From: Bacillota bacterium
GTDB lineage: Bacteria; Bacillota; Clostridia; Saccharofermentanales; Saccharofermentanaceae
Direction: 5' to 3'
DNA: 64,000 bases
Assembly: GCA_023397475.1 (NCBI GenBank)
Contig: JAEWUD010000047.1
Coordinates: 1-64,000, forward strand
In this document: piece by piece, positions 15,517 to 25,059 of the stretch
Layout of the letters: each line of letters begins with the position of its first letter
Position numbering within the stretch: position 1 is the first letter of the stretch
The notes under the pieces: model-generated
What the model was told of the DNA's origin: nothing
Seen by the model: the letters and a program-made list of their open reading frames with translations, nothing else
The model's database searches: none
Position numbers and translations under genes: made by a program

Positions 15517-18084
15517 ATGCGGGTAAGAAGACTTCGGATTTCCTATTTGCTTGCCGCAGTGGCGCTCTTGTTATCAGCTGTCATTGGTCTGATTCTCTCG
15601 CGAACTCTGTGGGCTTCACAGGAGAGACGGGAACTTGATGCGAACGAGTCGGCGATTGTGACACGGGTACTCGCGTCAACTTCTCTGAGCGGTGAGAATG
15701 TATGGATGGACGAGATCTCTTCCGGTCGTTCCACCTTGAATGAGTTTGTGCGACATTGTTTTACGGGCACGACATATCTCCTCTCGGGCAAGGATGACGC
15801 TGCCTTTGCGTCGGACCTCTCGTTTGCGCTCTATGGAAGTGTAGATCAGAGTGCCAATATTGCCGCGCTTCTGTCGGAACAATCCCGTGTGTATGTCATT
15901 GAGAGCCTGCTGTATTCACTCAATACAGGCTATTCTCCGGCATTCTCGCCGGATGCAGATGCGGCTGCGACACGGGTTCTCGCCGTAAACCTCGAGGATC
16001 CGATTCACGATGAGGAGAATTTCGCGTTTGGGATTCGCAAGGTTGGAGGGACGATAACCATTTCGGGTGATCAGGCGCGGACGGATTTCTACGTGGACGG
16101 AGATCTCAAGCCGGGACAACTGCAACTCTCGAGTGATTCCGGAGAATCCAGTCGATTCTCCTTGCTGTGGGATACCCGTCGGGAAGTCCCCGGTGAACAC
16201 TCGGTTCAGGTTCTTCTGCGGACCAGTGACGGACGCGGAACTATCCTTACCGGGGGGAGAGTCATGTTGCCGGAGTTCTTGCCGCTGATCAACGACGGCG
16301 TGCAGATGGGTACTCTCAAGGCGAATGATTCGGACGTCTGGTACAATCTTGACGCCATGGACCGGAATGCGTACGTCAATTTTGTCAACGCGTCGGGTGA
16401 TCTTCTCGTCACGATGTATGACGGCAATGGCAACAAGATCGGAACCAATGATCTTCCGGGTTTGTCTGTCGAGATTCTGCGAGGGAAGAAACAGGAGATT
16501 ATTGCGGGAGACGGGTCAGATCCCTTTGTTGACCCGCCGCAGAATATGTTCTATGTTCGCGTCCAGAAGGGGAAAACAGCCGCTATCAGTGCGGATATTA
16601 CATATCTGATGGTACAGAGCAAGAATGTCGCCCGGGATTCGGATGGGAACTACTACGCGGTGGTCGGCGAACTTCCGCCCGTGCCCACACCGTATCCATC
16701 TGTTGCTCCTGCGGTAGATATTCTGGAAGAGACAATTTCCCTCAAGGACAACAATTCGAATGTGGTGTCGCTCAAGAGATCGGAGATAACCATCCTGCCA
16801 ATCAACGGCTGCCTGTCGTCGCTGGCTTTCCGGTTCGCCGACGGGTCGAAGGTTCCCACATACCCGCTTTTCGCGCCGGAGGAACAGGCGTACGGCTATG
16901 TGGATGCCGGCTCGAACGCCATGCTTCAGATCGAGGCCGTCGCGGCGGAAGGATATGCGGCCAAGGTCGAGATTCTGGCAGAGTCGTCGGCTGTCAATGG
17001 GATCGTCGATCCCTTATCGATTCCGATCGCGCCGTCACGCAATATTATTCGCGTTCGTGTCACGGATTTTGACGGCATAGTAACGGAATACCCGCTCTAC
17101 TATCTCTCGGGATCGGACAGTGAAGGGTATGACGTAGATACACTGGTAAAGTTTCCGGCGAGCTATCGGAGCGGCCTGTGGTTGATGCATAATTTGGCGC
17201 CGAATTATCGCTTCGTGGCAGTTGAGACGGGGGTCTCATGGACGGATCTGATGGCTGAACAAGACAAGAAGGATCGCAGTCTCGTCAGTGACACGTACAG
17301 TCCGGGCTGGGTCAAGGACGGAAGTCCTGTTTATGATGGCAGCTCCTGGCGATCGGCGCGTACAGAGGTTGTGTCGTATTTTCTGGACCCGCGGAATTTC
17401 TTCGACCCGGTCTATATCTTCCAGTTTGAGAAGCTGTCGTTTGATATAAATATTCATACGATCGACGGGGTAAGAAGTATCGTGAAGAATTCTTTCCTGG
17501 AGGCGGGGGATCCCGACTTTGCGCAGATCCTCTTGTCGGCGGGTCAGGATGCCGGAATCTCACCGTATTTTCTCGCGAGCCGGATCATCCAGGAGATGGG
17601 GCGTCAGGGGCAATCAATGCTGTCGACCGGAACCTTGCCGGGCTATGAAGGATATTATAATTTCTACAATATCGGATCGACGCCGAATCCGGAGGTGGAG
17701 AACGGCGCATTGATCAACGGAGCGAAATACGCGATGTGGGGCAAAGATCCCCAGTTCAAGGATTTGACTCCGGAGGAGGAGGCACTGCTTCTGCCGTGGA
17801 CGACTCCGGATCTTGCGATTCGCGGCGGTGCAATGTGGATTGCCGGAAGTTATGTCGATATCGGTCAGGATACTCTGTATTTCCAGAAGTTTGATGTAAT
17901 CAATAACGAGGATGGACTCTTTAAGCATCAGTACGCACAGAATGTTCAGATGGCCTATTCGGAGAGTGCCCGTTATTATCGGGCGTACCTGTCACAGAAC
18001 ATGATCGGAGAACCGTTTGTCTTCGAAATACCGGTATATTCCAATATGCCGGACGCTTACGGAATGTTGCCGCCGCCGATTTGA
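15517..18084 (+). CDS. Exported beta-N-acetylglucosaminidase-like protein
   Basis: An 855-aa envelope protein. ATG 15517 begins MRVRRLRISYLLAAVALLL, a signal anchor. The same frame stays open far upstream inside yfbR, but that part is a shadow. Residues about 60-640 are beta-rich modules, with a hinge VPTPYPSVAPA near 390. Residues about 650-800 resemble a LytG/LytD-type glucosaminidase domain (DAGISPYFLASRIIQEMGRQG, then YNFYNIGSTPNPE and NGAKYAMWG), with the expected Glu in the IIQEMG helix. It probably cuts peptidoglycan glycan strands during wall turnover. The next gene is another surface protein, suggesting a joint envelope task (inference). Confidence 0.8.
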   Translation: MRVRRLRISYLLAAVALLLSAVIGLILSRTLWASQERRELDANESAIVTRVLASTSLSGENVWMDEISSGRSTLNEFVRHCFTGTTYLLSGKDDAAFASDLSFALYGSVDQSANIAALLSEQSRVYVIESLLYSLNTGYSPAFSPDADAAATRVLAVNLEDPIHDEENFAFGIRKVGGTITISGDQARTDFYVDGDLKPGQLQLSSDSGESSRFSLLWDTRREVPGEHSVQVLLRTSDGRGTILTGGRVMLPEFLPLINDGVQMGTLKANDSDVWYNLDAMDRNAYVNFVNASGDLLVTMYDGNGNKIGTNDLPGLSVEILRGKKQEIIAGDGSDPFVDPPQNMFYVRVQKGKTAAISADITYLMVQSKNVARDSDGNYYAVVGELPPVPTPYPSVAPAVDILEETISLKDNNSNVVSLKRSEITILPINGCLSSLAFRFADGSKVPTYPLFAPEEQAYGYVDAGSNAMLQIEAVAAEGYAAKVEILAESSAVNGIVDPLSIPIAPSRNIIRVRVTDFDGIVTEYPLYYLSGSDSEGYDVDTLVKFPASYRSGLWLMHNLAPNYRFVAVETGVSWTDLMAEQDKKDRSLVSDTYSPGWVKDGSPVYDGSSWRSARTEVVSYFLDPRNFFDPVYIFQFEKLSFDINIHTIDGVRSIVKNSFLEAGDPDFAQILLSAGQDAGISPYFLASRIIQEMGRQGQSMLSTGTLPGYEGYYNFYNIGSTPNPEVENGALINGAKYAMWGKDPQFKDLTPEEEALLLPWTTPDLAIRGGAMWIAGSYVDIGQDTLYFQKFDVINNEDGLFKHQYAQNVQMAYSESARYYRAYLSQNMIGEPFVFEIPVYSNMPDAYGMLPPPI

Positions 18085-18110
18085 TGCTTTGACGCCGGTA
18101 TGTGTATAAT
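18081..18110 (+). promoter_or_regulatory. Promoter of the cohesin-like gene
   Basis: TTGATG at 18081-18086 and TATAAT at 18105-18110, 18 bp apart. The -35 overlaps the end of the preceding gene. Confidence 0.6.
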
Positions 18111-18154
18111 ACGTAGGGAAAAGATCCTTTTGAAGGATATAGAGGAGGACATAC

Positions 18155-19621
18155 ATGAAGCTTAGAAGAATTCTGACAGCGGCCTTTATGGCTACCGTGC
18201 TTCTTCTGCAGACAACAGCCATGCTCCGCGCTGACGCATCTTTGACGGTGAATCTGTCGTCGTCCGAGGATCCTGTGAAATCGGGAGATACCATATCTGT
18301 TCGCGTGAACTTCAGTAATTTTCCGAACCTGACACGTTTCGGACCGATTGAGGTCGCATTTGATCCTGCCTATGTAACCTTTTCGGGAATGGACAAGGGC
18401 GGAGATATGCCCTCGACCTTCTCTGTCACAAGCACCGCATCGACCAGTGTCATCTCGATTGCCGGTCTCGATCAGACGGTCGAGTCTCAGGTCGCCACGA
18501 ACGCGACGGCTCCTACGGTGGACGATTCCGGAAATCCGATCGCGCCGCCTGCGGATCCGAGTATGTTTTCCGGGGAGCGGGTGACGGTCTGTGTTCTGTA
18601 TTTCAAGGTGATTGAGAATGTCAAGAAGGGCGATGCCAAGTTCTCGCTGGGGAGCCTCGGCGGATTCAAGAATAGTACGATGTCGCAGGTTACCGCGACC
18701 GTCGGAAATTCTGCCACCGTTCCCGTCGAGAGCATCATGTCGTCGAATGCATCTCTTGCGGCGATGACGATTGAAGATGTTCTCTTCACGCCGGAGTTCT
18801 CGCCATCGGTTTTCCAGTATGAAGCACATGTCTCCCGAAGTGTGACATCGATCAAGGTCATTGCTTCGGCCGCGGACCCGACGGCAGTTGTAACGATAAC
18901 CGGAGCGGATAATCTCGTGGTCGGCTCGAATCAGGTTGTGATCAAAGTAGACGCGCAGGATGGGCAGACAGCTCTCACGTATACGATAACGGTTGTTCGG
19001 GACGCGAACTTTGTGCCGGAGGGCGCGACGATCGCGGATAAGAACGGTAAGGTATATACGTTTGCCGAGTTGCCGCAAGCCCTTCCGCTGCCTTTTAACT
19101 TTGTTCAGGAGTCGAGAATTATCGGCGAGAATACCGTTCCCGTATTTACGGGAAGCGGCGTCAAGAGCCTGCTTCTGTATCTGCAGGACGGCGAGAATGC
19201 TCCTGAGCTCTTTCAATATTTTCCCGATACCGCAGAGATCCGCAAGTTCCTTCCCGGTGCGACCCTTTATCAGGCGGCTCAGCTGCTGACGATCACGAAG
19301 GTAACCGCCGGCGTTCCGATTCCGTCCGGTTTTGCAGAGAAGGATACGACGGTCAACGGTATAACGGTGAAGGCCTTTGTGGACCAGGAAGATACGACAT
19401 TAATCTATCTGACCGACGAAGCCGGTGTGAGCGGTTTCTATATCTTCGATCCTGCCGACGGCTCATTATGTCCGTATGTCGATAAGGACAACTCCTCCAC
19501 GTTCCTTGTGCCGTTCATCATCGCATCCGTCGTTGCGGTCGCAGAATTTTTCATGCTCGTATTTATTATTCAACAGATTCGGCGCCGGTTCCGGCCGTCG
19601 GAGGAAGTGAGACACGTATAA
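18155..19621 (+). CDS. Cohesin-like and cadherin-like surface protein
   Basis: A 488-aa exported protein behind GAGGAGG. Residues 1-29 are a signal peptide. Residues about 30-180 resemble a cohesin-type domain (VKSGDTISVRVNFSNFPN, IEVAFDPAYVTFSGM). Residues about 195-288 fit the cadherin-like beta-sandwich repeat (ASLAAMTIEDVLFTPEFSP, VFQYEAHVSRSVTSIKV, ALTYTITVVRD). A domain of about 140 residues follows, then a membrane helix at about 458-478 and a basic tail (RRRFRPSEEVRHV). It is anchored in the membrane facing outward. Whether the cohesin-like part binds a dockerin is unknown; no dockerin was seen in this window. Confidence 0.75.
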   Translation: MKLRRILTAAFMATVLLLQTTAMLRADASLTVNLSSSEDPVKSGDTISVRVNFSNFPNLTRFGPIEVAFDPAYVTFSGMDKGGDMPSTFSVTSTASTSVISIAGLDQTVESQVATNATAPTVDDSGNPIAPPADPSMFSGERVTVCVLYFKVIENVKKGDAKFSLGSLGGFKNSTMSQVTATVGNSATVPVESIMSSNASLAAMTIEDVLFTPEFSPSVFQYEAHVSRSVTSIKVIASAADPTAVVTITGADNLVVGSNQVVIKVDAQDGQTALTYTITVVRDANFVPEGATIADKNGKVYTFAELPQALPLPFNFVQESRIIGENTVPVFTGSGVKSLLLYLQDGENAPELFQYFPDTAEIRKFLPGATLYQAAQLLTITKVTAGVPIPSGFAEKDTTVNGITVKAFVDQEDTTLIYLTDEAGVSGFYIFDPADGSLCPYVDKDNSSTFLVPFIIASVVAVAEFFMLVFIIQQIRRRFRPSEEVRHV

Positions 19622-20208
19622 TGGCTTCATTAAGCGCATGGATTCGCGGTGATTCTACTCTTTCGGCCTCGGAGAAGAAGACGCGGGAGATCGTCCTGTA
19701 TTTTATTTTCGGCGCGTTGACGACGCTGGTGAACCTTATATCATTCATCGGATTCGACAAGCTGTTTGGCATGTATGAAGTGCCCCTGACGATTGCCGCC
19801 CTTCGTTTCGACCTGTTGGACGCGGTGAACACGACGATCGCCTGGATACTCGCGGTTCTGTTTGCCTTTGTGACGAACCGTGCCTTTGTATTCTGTTCGA
19901 AGGGTCCCTTTTTTCGCGAGATGATCGGATTCTTCTCGTCTCGAATCCTGACCTTGATCGTGTTTGAGATCGGATTTCTGCAGTTGGGCATTCTTATCGT
20001 CGAACAAGTGCTGCTACAGAGTAAAGATACGTCGATCTTCGCGATCGGGACTTTCACCGTGACCTATCTCTATATGGTCAAGATCGCGATTGCCGTATTC
20101 GTGGTGATCGGTAATTATATTTTGAGCAAGCTCTTCGTATTCCGTCAGAAGAAATCCAACCCCGCCGCGACAAACGATGCGGAATCTGACGCCGGGAAGG
20201 AGACCTGA
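19621..20208 (+). CDS. GtrA family membrane protein
   Basis: A 195-aa membrane protein with four predicted helices. Landmarks of the family are YFIFGALTTLVNLISFIGFDKL, IAWILAVLFAFVTNRAFVF and the C-terminal VIGNYILSKLFVFRQKK. GtrA-type proteins are thought to move lipid-linked sugars across the membrane for surface glycosylation. The ATG overlaps the preceding stop by one base and GGAGGAAG lies upstream, so translation is coupled to the surface protein gene. No glycosyltransferase partner adjoins it. Confidence 0.88.
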   Translation: MASLSAWIRGDSTLSASEKKTREIVLYFIFGALTTLVNLISFIGFDKLFGMYEVPLTIAALRFDLLDAVNTTIAWILAVLFAFVTNRAFVFCSKGPFFREMIGFFSSRILTLIVFEIGFLQLGILIVEQVLLQSKDTSIFAIGTFTVTYLYMVKIAIAVFVVIGNYILSKLFVFRQKKSNPAATNDAESDAGKET

Positions 20209-20211
20209 CGC

Positions 20212-21654
20212 GTGACCGGTGATTTGAACGTTCCGCCCTTTCTCCTTTCTTCGGTCAAATTCGGAATCCAGCTCGGTCTGATGCGTATGCAGAGCCTTCT
20301 GCGTCGTCTGGGAAATCCCGAGGCAGACATGCGATGCATTCATGTTGCCGGTACCAACGGCAAGGGATCGACCGTAGCTTTTATCTCCTCGATTCTCGCT
20401 GCCGCGGGTCATCGAACCGGCATATATACGTCTCCTTATCTCGAACGCTTCAGCGAACGTATCCGAATTCTCGACGGGCAGGATTCCCTGGACCGGTATT
20501 TTACAGATGACCGGGAGGGAGAGATTCCGCGTGAGGCCTTATTTCGACTCTCTTCGCGGGTGGAGGCGGCTGTCGGTGACATGCTCGCCGACGATGAAGA
20601 ACATCCGACCGAATTTGAATTAGTCACCGCGGTGGCTTTTCTGTATTTTCGCGAAAAGAATTGCGACTATATCGTCCTTGAAACCGGTCTTGGGGGACGA
20701 CTCGACTCCACAAACGTCATCGAAAAGCCGATCGCAACCGTAATCACAGCGCTCGGCTACGACCATACCGACCGTCTGGGCACGACGATTCGGGAGATAG
20801 CCTTCGAGAAAGCGGGCATTATCAAGGACGGCTGTCCGGTCTTTCTGTATGATCCGCATGCGTTGTCGCTCACTCCGAATGAGGCAGCAGATATATTTAC
20901 GGTTATTAATGAACGGGCGAAGGAGTTGCATACCTCGTGTGTTGTCGTCTCTCCTGACACGATATCGGATGTGACCGCGAACGTTGACGGACAGAGCTTC
21001 ACACTGGAATTCTTTGGGGAACGCGTATCCATCGGGCTTCTTGGCGCACATCAGACCATGAACGCGGCGCTTTCGGTCCGGGTGATGTTGCATCTGGTCC
21101 CTCATGATGCGATTCTCGAAGGTCTTCGAAAAGCGATCTGGAAAGGTCGCCTTGAGGTCTTGCGCAAAAGCCCTCTCATCCTACTGGACGGCGGACACAA
21201 TCCGCAGGGAGCCGAGGCATTCGCACGCGCGACCGGCGAGATTTTCGCGGAAGAATTTCGCCATCATCCGCCTCGTCTGATCCTTGGCTTTATGCGGGAT
21301 AAAGATGTTTCCTCAATTCTTTCTGTGCTGGAGGAGAATGTCGGATATCCGATCGAGGAGTTTCTGTGTGTTACCCCCGATAATCCGCGATCCATGCCGG
21401 GAGAAGAGCTTGCCGGGATTCTGCGTTTCCGCCGCAAAGAGTGGCAAAAGTTTTACAAGAATACCCCGTCTATGTATAATGGGCAAGGAAAGATTCAGGC
21501 GTTCCCGACGGTACCGTCCGCGTGCCGTGAGGCGCTTCTGTCTTCCGGCAGGGACGATGCCCCGATCTTGTGTGTGGGCTCACTTTATCTCGCGGGAGAA
21601 GCGAGACAAATCCTTGTCGAGGGACGTAAGGAGACAACTGATGAATTGGCTTGA
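20212..21654 (+). CDS. folC: Folylpolyglutamate / dihydrofolate synthase
   Basis: A 480-aa Mur-ligase-family enzyme that adds glutamate to folates (and dihydropteroate). It starts at GTG 20212 with AAGGAG at 20198-20203. The P-loop HVAGTNGKGSTVAFISSIL is near residues 43-61, followed by YTSPYLERFSERIRI, then ETGLGGRLDSTNVI and LGYDHTDRLG typical of FolC. The C-terminal ligase domain has ILLDGGHNPQGAEAFARA. It is slightly longer than usual (about 430), mainly through an insertion at about residues 88-130. The end overlaps the next gene by 14 bp. Confidence 0.95.
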   Translation: MTGDLNVPPFLLSSVKFGIQLGLMRMQSLLRRLGNPEADMRCIHVAGTNGKGSTVAFISSILAAAGHRTGIYTSPYLERFSERIRILDGQDSLDRYFTDDREGEIPREALFRLSSRVEAAVGDMLADDEEHPTEFELVTAVAFLYFREKNCDYIVLETGLGGRLDSTNVIEKPIATVITALGYDHTDRLGTTIREIAFEKAGIIKDGCPVFLYDPHALSLTPNEAADIFTVINERAKELHTSCVVVSPDTISDVTANVDGQSFTLEFFGERVSIGLLGAHQTMNAALSVRVMLHLVPHDAILEGLRKAIWKGRLEVLRKSPLILLDGGHNPQGAEAFARATGEIFAEEFRHHPPRLILGFMRDKDVSSILSVLEENVGYPIEEFLCVTPDNPRSMPGEELAGILRFRRKEWQKFYKNTPSMYNGQGKIQAFPTVPSACREALLSSGRDDAPILCVGSLYLAGEARQILVEGRKETTDELA

Positions 21655-22738
21655 GGCCGCACAGGCCGCACCTTCCGTCGAAGCGAAGGATCTCATGCAT
21701 TTGCAGCTTTCGGAGGAAGAGAGTGCGAAGCTTATCGCGCTTTACGCACGCTCTTTGTCGAATGCGCGATCCGACAGCGCGGATATTGCGATGATCGCCC
21801 TGAAGAAAGCTTTGTCCGATCATCCGGGTTGGGGAGAGGCCGCTCTGCTTTTCGGTATTTGCCTTGCGCAGGACGGTAAACTCAAGCGTGCCAAGGCAAG
21901 CTTTGAGCATGCTTTATCCGTCGGACTTGTCTCTGAGTGCGCTACGTATCTGACACAAGAACTGTATCGGGATGTCACAAACATGACCGAGAATCCGTCG
22001 GCAGCCCTGTCCGGCGATGAGCCGGTTCCGGGACGCAGATTTTTGGAGAATATTCGCGGACCGAAGAAGGCGTCGATTTTCGAGGCCCCCGATGCGGACA
22101 CCAAAGGACGCATGCGGGCACCGATTCTCACGCGTGCACCCAAATCCGCCGCCAAGGCGAAACTCGCGACGGACAGAGAGCGCAGGGATGTTCTGATGCA
22201 GGCGAATGCCTCACCGGAGACAGGCGACGAAGAGATCGATGTATCGATTCCGAAGACACCCGCAGAGAAGCTTCGCATTTTTCTGCTGTTATCCGGCGTC
22301 GTACTGGCAGCCGCGGCTCTCGGTCTTTTCGTGTGGTATATCGCGATTCCCGGCGTGTCGGATCTGATTCGGGCGCAGCAAGCGCAGACACGATTGGATT
22401 TCCTTCTCACGGAAATGCAGAAGGAGAAGGCGGATCCGGAGATCGCCAAGATAATGGATCAGTACGTGCAGGAATTTGCCGCATCTGATCCGGCGAATGG
22501 CTCTGGCGAGTCTGTGATAGGCTCGAATACGACAGGTACGGATCTTGTGCAAACGCCGACGCCTACCGTCGCTGTAACACCCCAGACGACACCGACGACA
22601 CCTTCGCAGGTAACGGATACGACAACGATCCCGTCACAGGATTCGACAACCGTCTCGGTGACAGGGGAGACCACCGGCACAATAACGGAAGCGAATCCGG
22701 AAGGCGCGAGAACGGACACGACCACCGCGGCCGAGTGA
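21641..22738 (+). CDS. TPR-containing membrane protein with Thr-rich tail
   Basis: A 365-aa protein. ATG 21641 (MNWLEAAQAAP) is chosen because AAGGAGA lies just upstream; the frame is open further back inside folC. Residues about 45-100 look like a TPR pair (IALKKALSDHPGWGEAALLFGICLAQDGKLKRAKASFEHAL). A charged linker follows, then one membrane helix at about 208-230, a helix, and a Thr/Pro/Ser-rich extracellular tail. Topology N-in, C-out is inferred. The role is unknown; single-pass TPR proteins with such tails occur near envelope genes. Confidence 0.65.
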   Translation: MNWLEAAQAAPSVEAKDLMHLQLSEEESAKLIALYARSLSNARSDSADIAMIALKKALSDHPGWGEAALLFGICLAQDGKLKRAKASFEHALSVGLVSECATYLTQELYRDVTNMTENPSAALSGDEPVPGRRFLENIRGPKKASIFEAPDADTKGRMRAPILTRAPKSAAKAKLATDRERRDVLMQANASPETGDEEIDVSIPKTPAEKLRIFLLLSGVVLAAAALGLFVWYIAIPGVSDLIRAQQAQTRLDFLLTEMQKEKADPEIAKIMDQYVQEFAASDPANGSGESVIGSNTTGTDLVQTPTPTVAVTPQTTPTTPSQVTDTTTIPSQDSTTVSVTGETTGTITEANPEGARTDTTTAAE

Positions 22739-22802
22739 CGATATACAGAAGAATACGGCAAGTCATACGTAGATGTGGAAACACCGCATAACAGGAGGAT
22801 TT

Positions 22803-24308
22803 ATGAGATACATCAGCACACGGGGAACCGACTTCGGATATACTTCGGCACAGGCGATCAAGCAGGGCCTGGCTCCGGACGGCGGATTGTTTGTTCCGGA
22901 ATCGATACCGACACTCAGCAAAGAGGATGTCCTTCGGATGGCGGCTCAACCTTACGTAAACACGGCGGCAGATGTTCTGTCTCTGTATTTGACGGACTAT
23001 ACCTATCAGGAACTCCTCGACGCCTGCCGTCTAGCATATGACCCGGAGAAGTTCGGAGAGAATCCGATTCCTCTTGTTCAGCTCAACGCATACAACGATC
23101 GCGAGTATATTCTGGAGCTCTGGCACGGGCCGACGGCGGCATTTAAAGATGTTGCTTTGCAGCTACTGCCGTATCTACTTACCGGAGCGATCCGTAAGAC
23201 CGGGGAGAATCGCAAGGTTTGCATTCTTACGGCTACCTCGGGAGACACGGGCAAGGCCGCTCTTGAAGGCTTCAAGGACGTACCGGGAACCGAAGTGATC
23301 GTATTCTATCCCTCGGACGGTGTCTCCGAAGCCCAGCGTCTTCAAATGGTGACGACGGAAGGAAGTAACGTGCACGTCGTAGCCGTCGACGGCTGCTTCG
23401 ATGACGCGCAGACCGGGGTGAAGCGAATCTTCGGTGACGAGGAGTACGCGGCGCAGCTGGCTTCGGCTGATGTTGTCCTCTCGTCCGCCAATTCAATCAA
23501 TTGGGGAAGACTCGTACCCCAGATCGCCTACTATGTCGCTTCCTACGCCGACCTTGTGGCTCGCGAAAAGATCGCCTACGGCGAGCCGATCAATATTGTT
23601 GTTCCCACCGGAAATTTCGGAAATATCATGGCGGCCTGGTATGCGATGAAGATGGGAATTCCCGTCAACAAGCTGCTCTGCGCTTCGAACCGCAACAAGG
23701 TCCTTTCGGATTTCCTGCGCACCGGCAAATATGATCGCAACCGTGAGTTCTATAAGACGAATTCACCTTCGATGGATATCCTCGTATCCTCGAATCTCGA
23801 GAGATTGCTTTTCGAGATTTCGGGTCATAACGGCGCGAAGATCATGGAGTGGATGAACCAGCTCAATTCCTCCGGGCAATACACCGTTGATGCGTCAACC
23901 TTGCGCGTATTGCAGAGTGTCTTTGTCGGCGGTTTCTCGGATGAGGCAGGAATAATGAAGACCATACGCGAGGTCTATGACCGTTGTGATCACGTCGTTG
24001 ATACACATACCGCAGTAGGTTTCAATGTTTACAGCCGCTATTACGCCCGCTCGGGTGATGAGAACAAGACCATCTTCGTCTCTACAGCGAGTCCTTTTAA
24101 GTTTGCGGATTCCGTCATGGACGCGTTGAATGGCAACGGATACAGCAGAGGGCGCTCATCCGAGGTAATTATTCGAGAGTTGTCCGAAGAGAGTTCACTT
24201 GATGTTCCCGCAGGACTTGTTAACCTTAGCGAGAAGCCTGTTCTGCATGACACGGTCATCAAGAAAGAAGAAATGAAGAATGCGGTCTCGCAGATTCTGA
24301 ACGTATAA
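22803..24308 (+). CDS. thrC: Threonine synthase
   Basis: A 501-aa PLP enzyme that converts O-phosphohomoserine to threonine. The start is ATG 22803 with AGGAGG at 22793-22798. MRYISTRGTDFGYTSAQAIKQGLAPDGGLFVPE is the N-terminal signature of the long ThrC class. LWHGPTAAFKDVALQLLP holds the PLP-binding Lys, and TATSGDTGKAALEGF binds the phosphate. VVPTGNFGNIMAAWYAMKMGIP is also typical. It ends the block that began with pcrA and is followed by a strong terminator. No other threonine-pathway gene is near. Confidence 0.97.
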   Translation: MRYISTRGTDFGYTSAQAIKQGLAPDGGLFVPESIPTLSKEDVLRMAAQPYVNTAADVLSLYLTDYTYQELLDACRLAYDPEKFGENPIPLVQLNAYNDREYILELWHGPTAAFKDVALQLLPYLLTGAIRKTGENRKVCILTATSGDTGKAALEGFKDVPGTEVIVFYPSDGVSEAQRLQMVTTEGSNVHVVAVDGCFDDAQTGVKRIFGDEEYAAQLASADVVLSSANSINWGRLVPQIAYYVASYADLVAREKIAYGEPINIVVPTGNFGNIMAAWYAMKMGIPVNKLLCASNRNKVLSDFLRTGKYDRNREFYKTNSPSMDILVSSNLERLLFEISGHNGAKIMEWMNQLNSSGQYTVDASTLRVLQSVFVGGFSDEAGIMKTIREVYDRCDHVVDTHTAVGFNVYSRYYARSGDENKTIFVSTASPFKFADSVMDALNGNGYSRGRSSEVIIRELSEESSLDVPAGLVNLSEKPVLHDTVIKKEEMKNAVSQILNV

Positions 24309-24344
24309 ACGATCCGGGCTGCGATCATTCAACGTCCGAAAAAA

Positions 24345-24400
24345 ACCCTCCGCTGCTTCCGGATATCCTTGATCCCGGAACGAGGCGGAGGGTTAATTTA
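24345..24400. terminator. Bidirectional terminator between thrC and padR
   Basis: ACCCTCCGC at 24345-24353 pairs with GCGGAGGGT at 24385-24393, with an inner TTCCGG/CCGGAA helix. AAAAAA on the left gives a U-tract for the minus-strand padR, and TTAATTT serves thrC. Confidence 0.9.
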
Positions 24401-24453
24401 TGTCTGATTTGTGTCGACGACCTTGTCGAACCCTATCTTGTCGGAAAATAGGA

Positions 24454-24810
24454 TTACCCCTTGATGATCATCTGGATGCCCTTGTTCAATTCGTTGAAGT
24501 CTTCCTTGAGAGAAACCAGATATGCCTTACCCGAATCCGTGATCGCGTAGTACCGGCGCAGACGATTATCCTCGGAAATCTTCTTCTCAAATTCCTCGAT
24601 ATAGCCGAACTTCATCAGACGATAAATCGCGGGGTAGAGGGTAGCAACCTTATACAGGCCCTTGCTCCTGGACTCGAACGACTGAATCAACTGGTAAACA
24701 TACATCGGACTCTCGGAAAGAAGATGCAGGATTAGCATCTCGACAGTGGCCTTCTTGTAATTCTCTCTCATCCCTTCAGGTGTTCCGCTTCTTGTCGTGT
24801 TCTCTAACAT
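24454..24810 (-). CDS. PadR family regulator
   Basis: A 118-aa PadR-type DNA-binding protein. ATG 24810 (MLENTTRSG) is preferred to GTG 24819 because AGGTGA is well spaced. The winged helix runs through ATVEMLILHLLSESPMYVYQLIQSFESRSKG, LYKVATLYPAIYRLMKFGYIEEF and RRYYAITDSGKAYL, followed by a short dimerisation helix. It is monocistronic, with an AT-rich upstream region (24820-25000) that could hold its operator. The target is unknown; it may act on itself. Confidence 0.9.
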   Translation of the reverse strand: MLENTTRSGTPEGMRENYKKATVEMLILHLLSESPMYVYQLIQSFESRSKGLYKVATLYPAIYRLMKFGYIEEFEKKISEDNRLRRYYAITDSGKAYLVSLKEDFNELNKGIQMIIKG

Positions 24811-25008
24811 AGCTCTCACCTCACTTCATAAGTTATAAGAGGATACCGACATTTCCAACTTCATTTTATCAAAATTTAAACATTCGTCTACAATTTATAA
24901 TAGTTGTTTTCAGCATGTTTACTGATATATATAAAAAAATATTCAATTTACGCGAAAAAATCGGAAAAAATTCGTAAAAATTGATATAAATCAAATAAAA
25001 CATAAAGA

Positions 25009-25034
25009 ATGACCCCGCGTTTCCGCAAGGTCAT
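25009..25034 (-). terminator. prfC terminator
   Basis: ATGACC/GGTCAT with an inner GCG/CGC, followed on the minus strand by ATTCTTTATG. Modest U-tract. Confidence 0.55.
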
Positions 25035-25059
25035 CTGCGCACAAGAGAGCAAAAAAGTG

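Noticed and set aside
17921..19216. 431-codon frame opposite the cohesin-like gene
   Set aside because: Shadow frame with Arg-rich composition and no start site.
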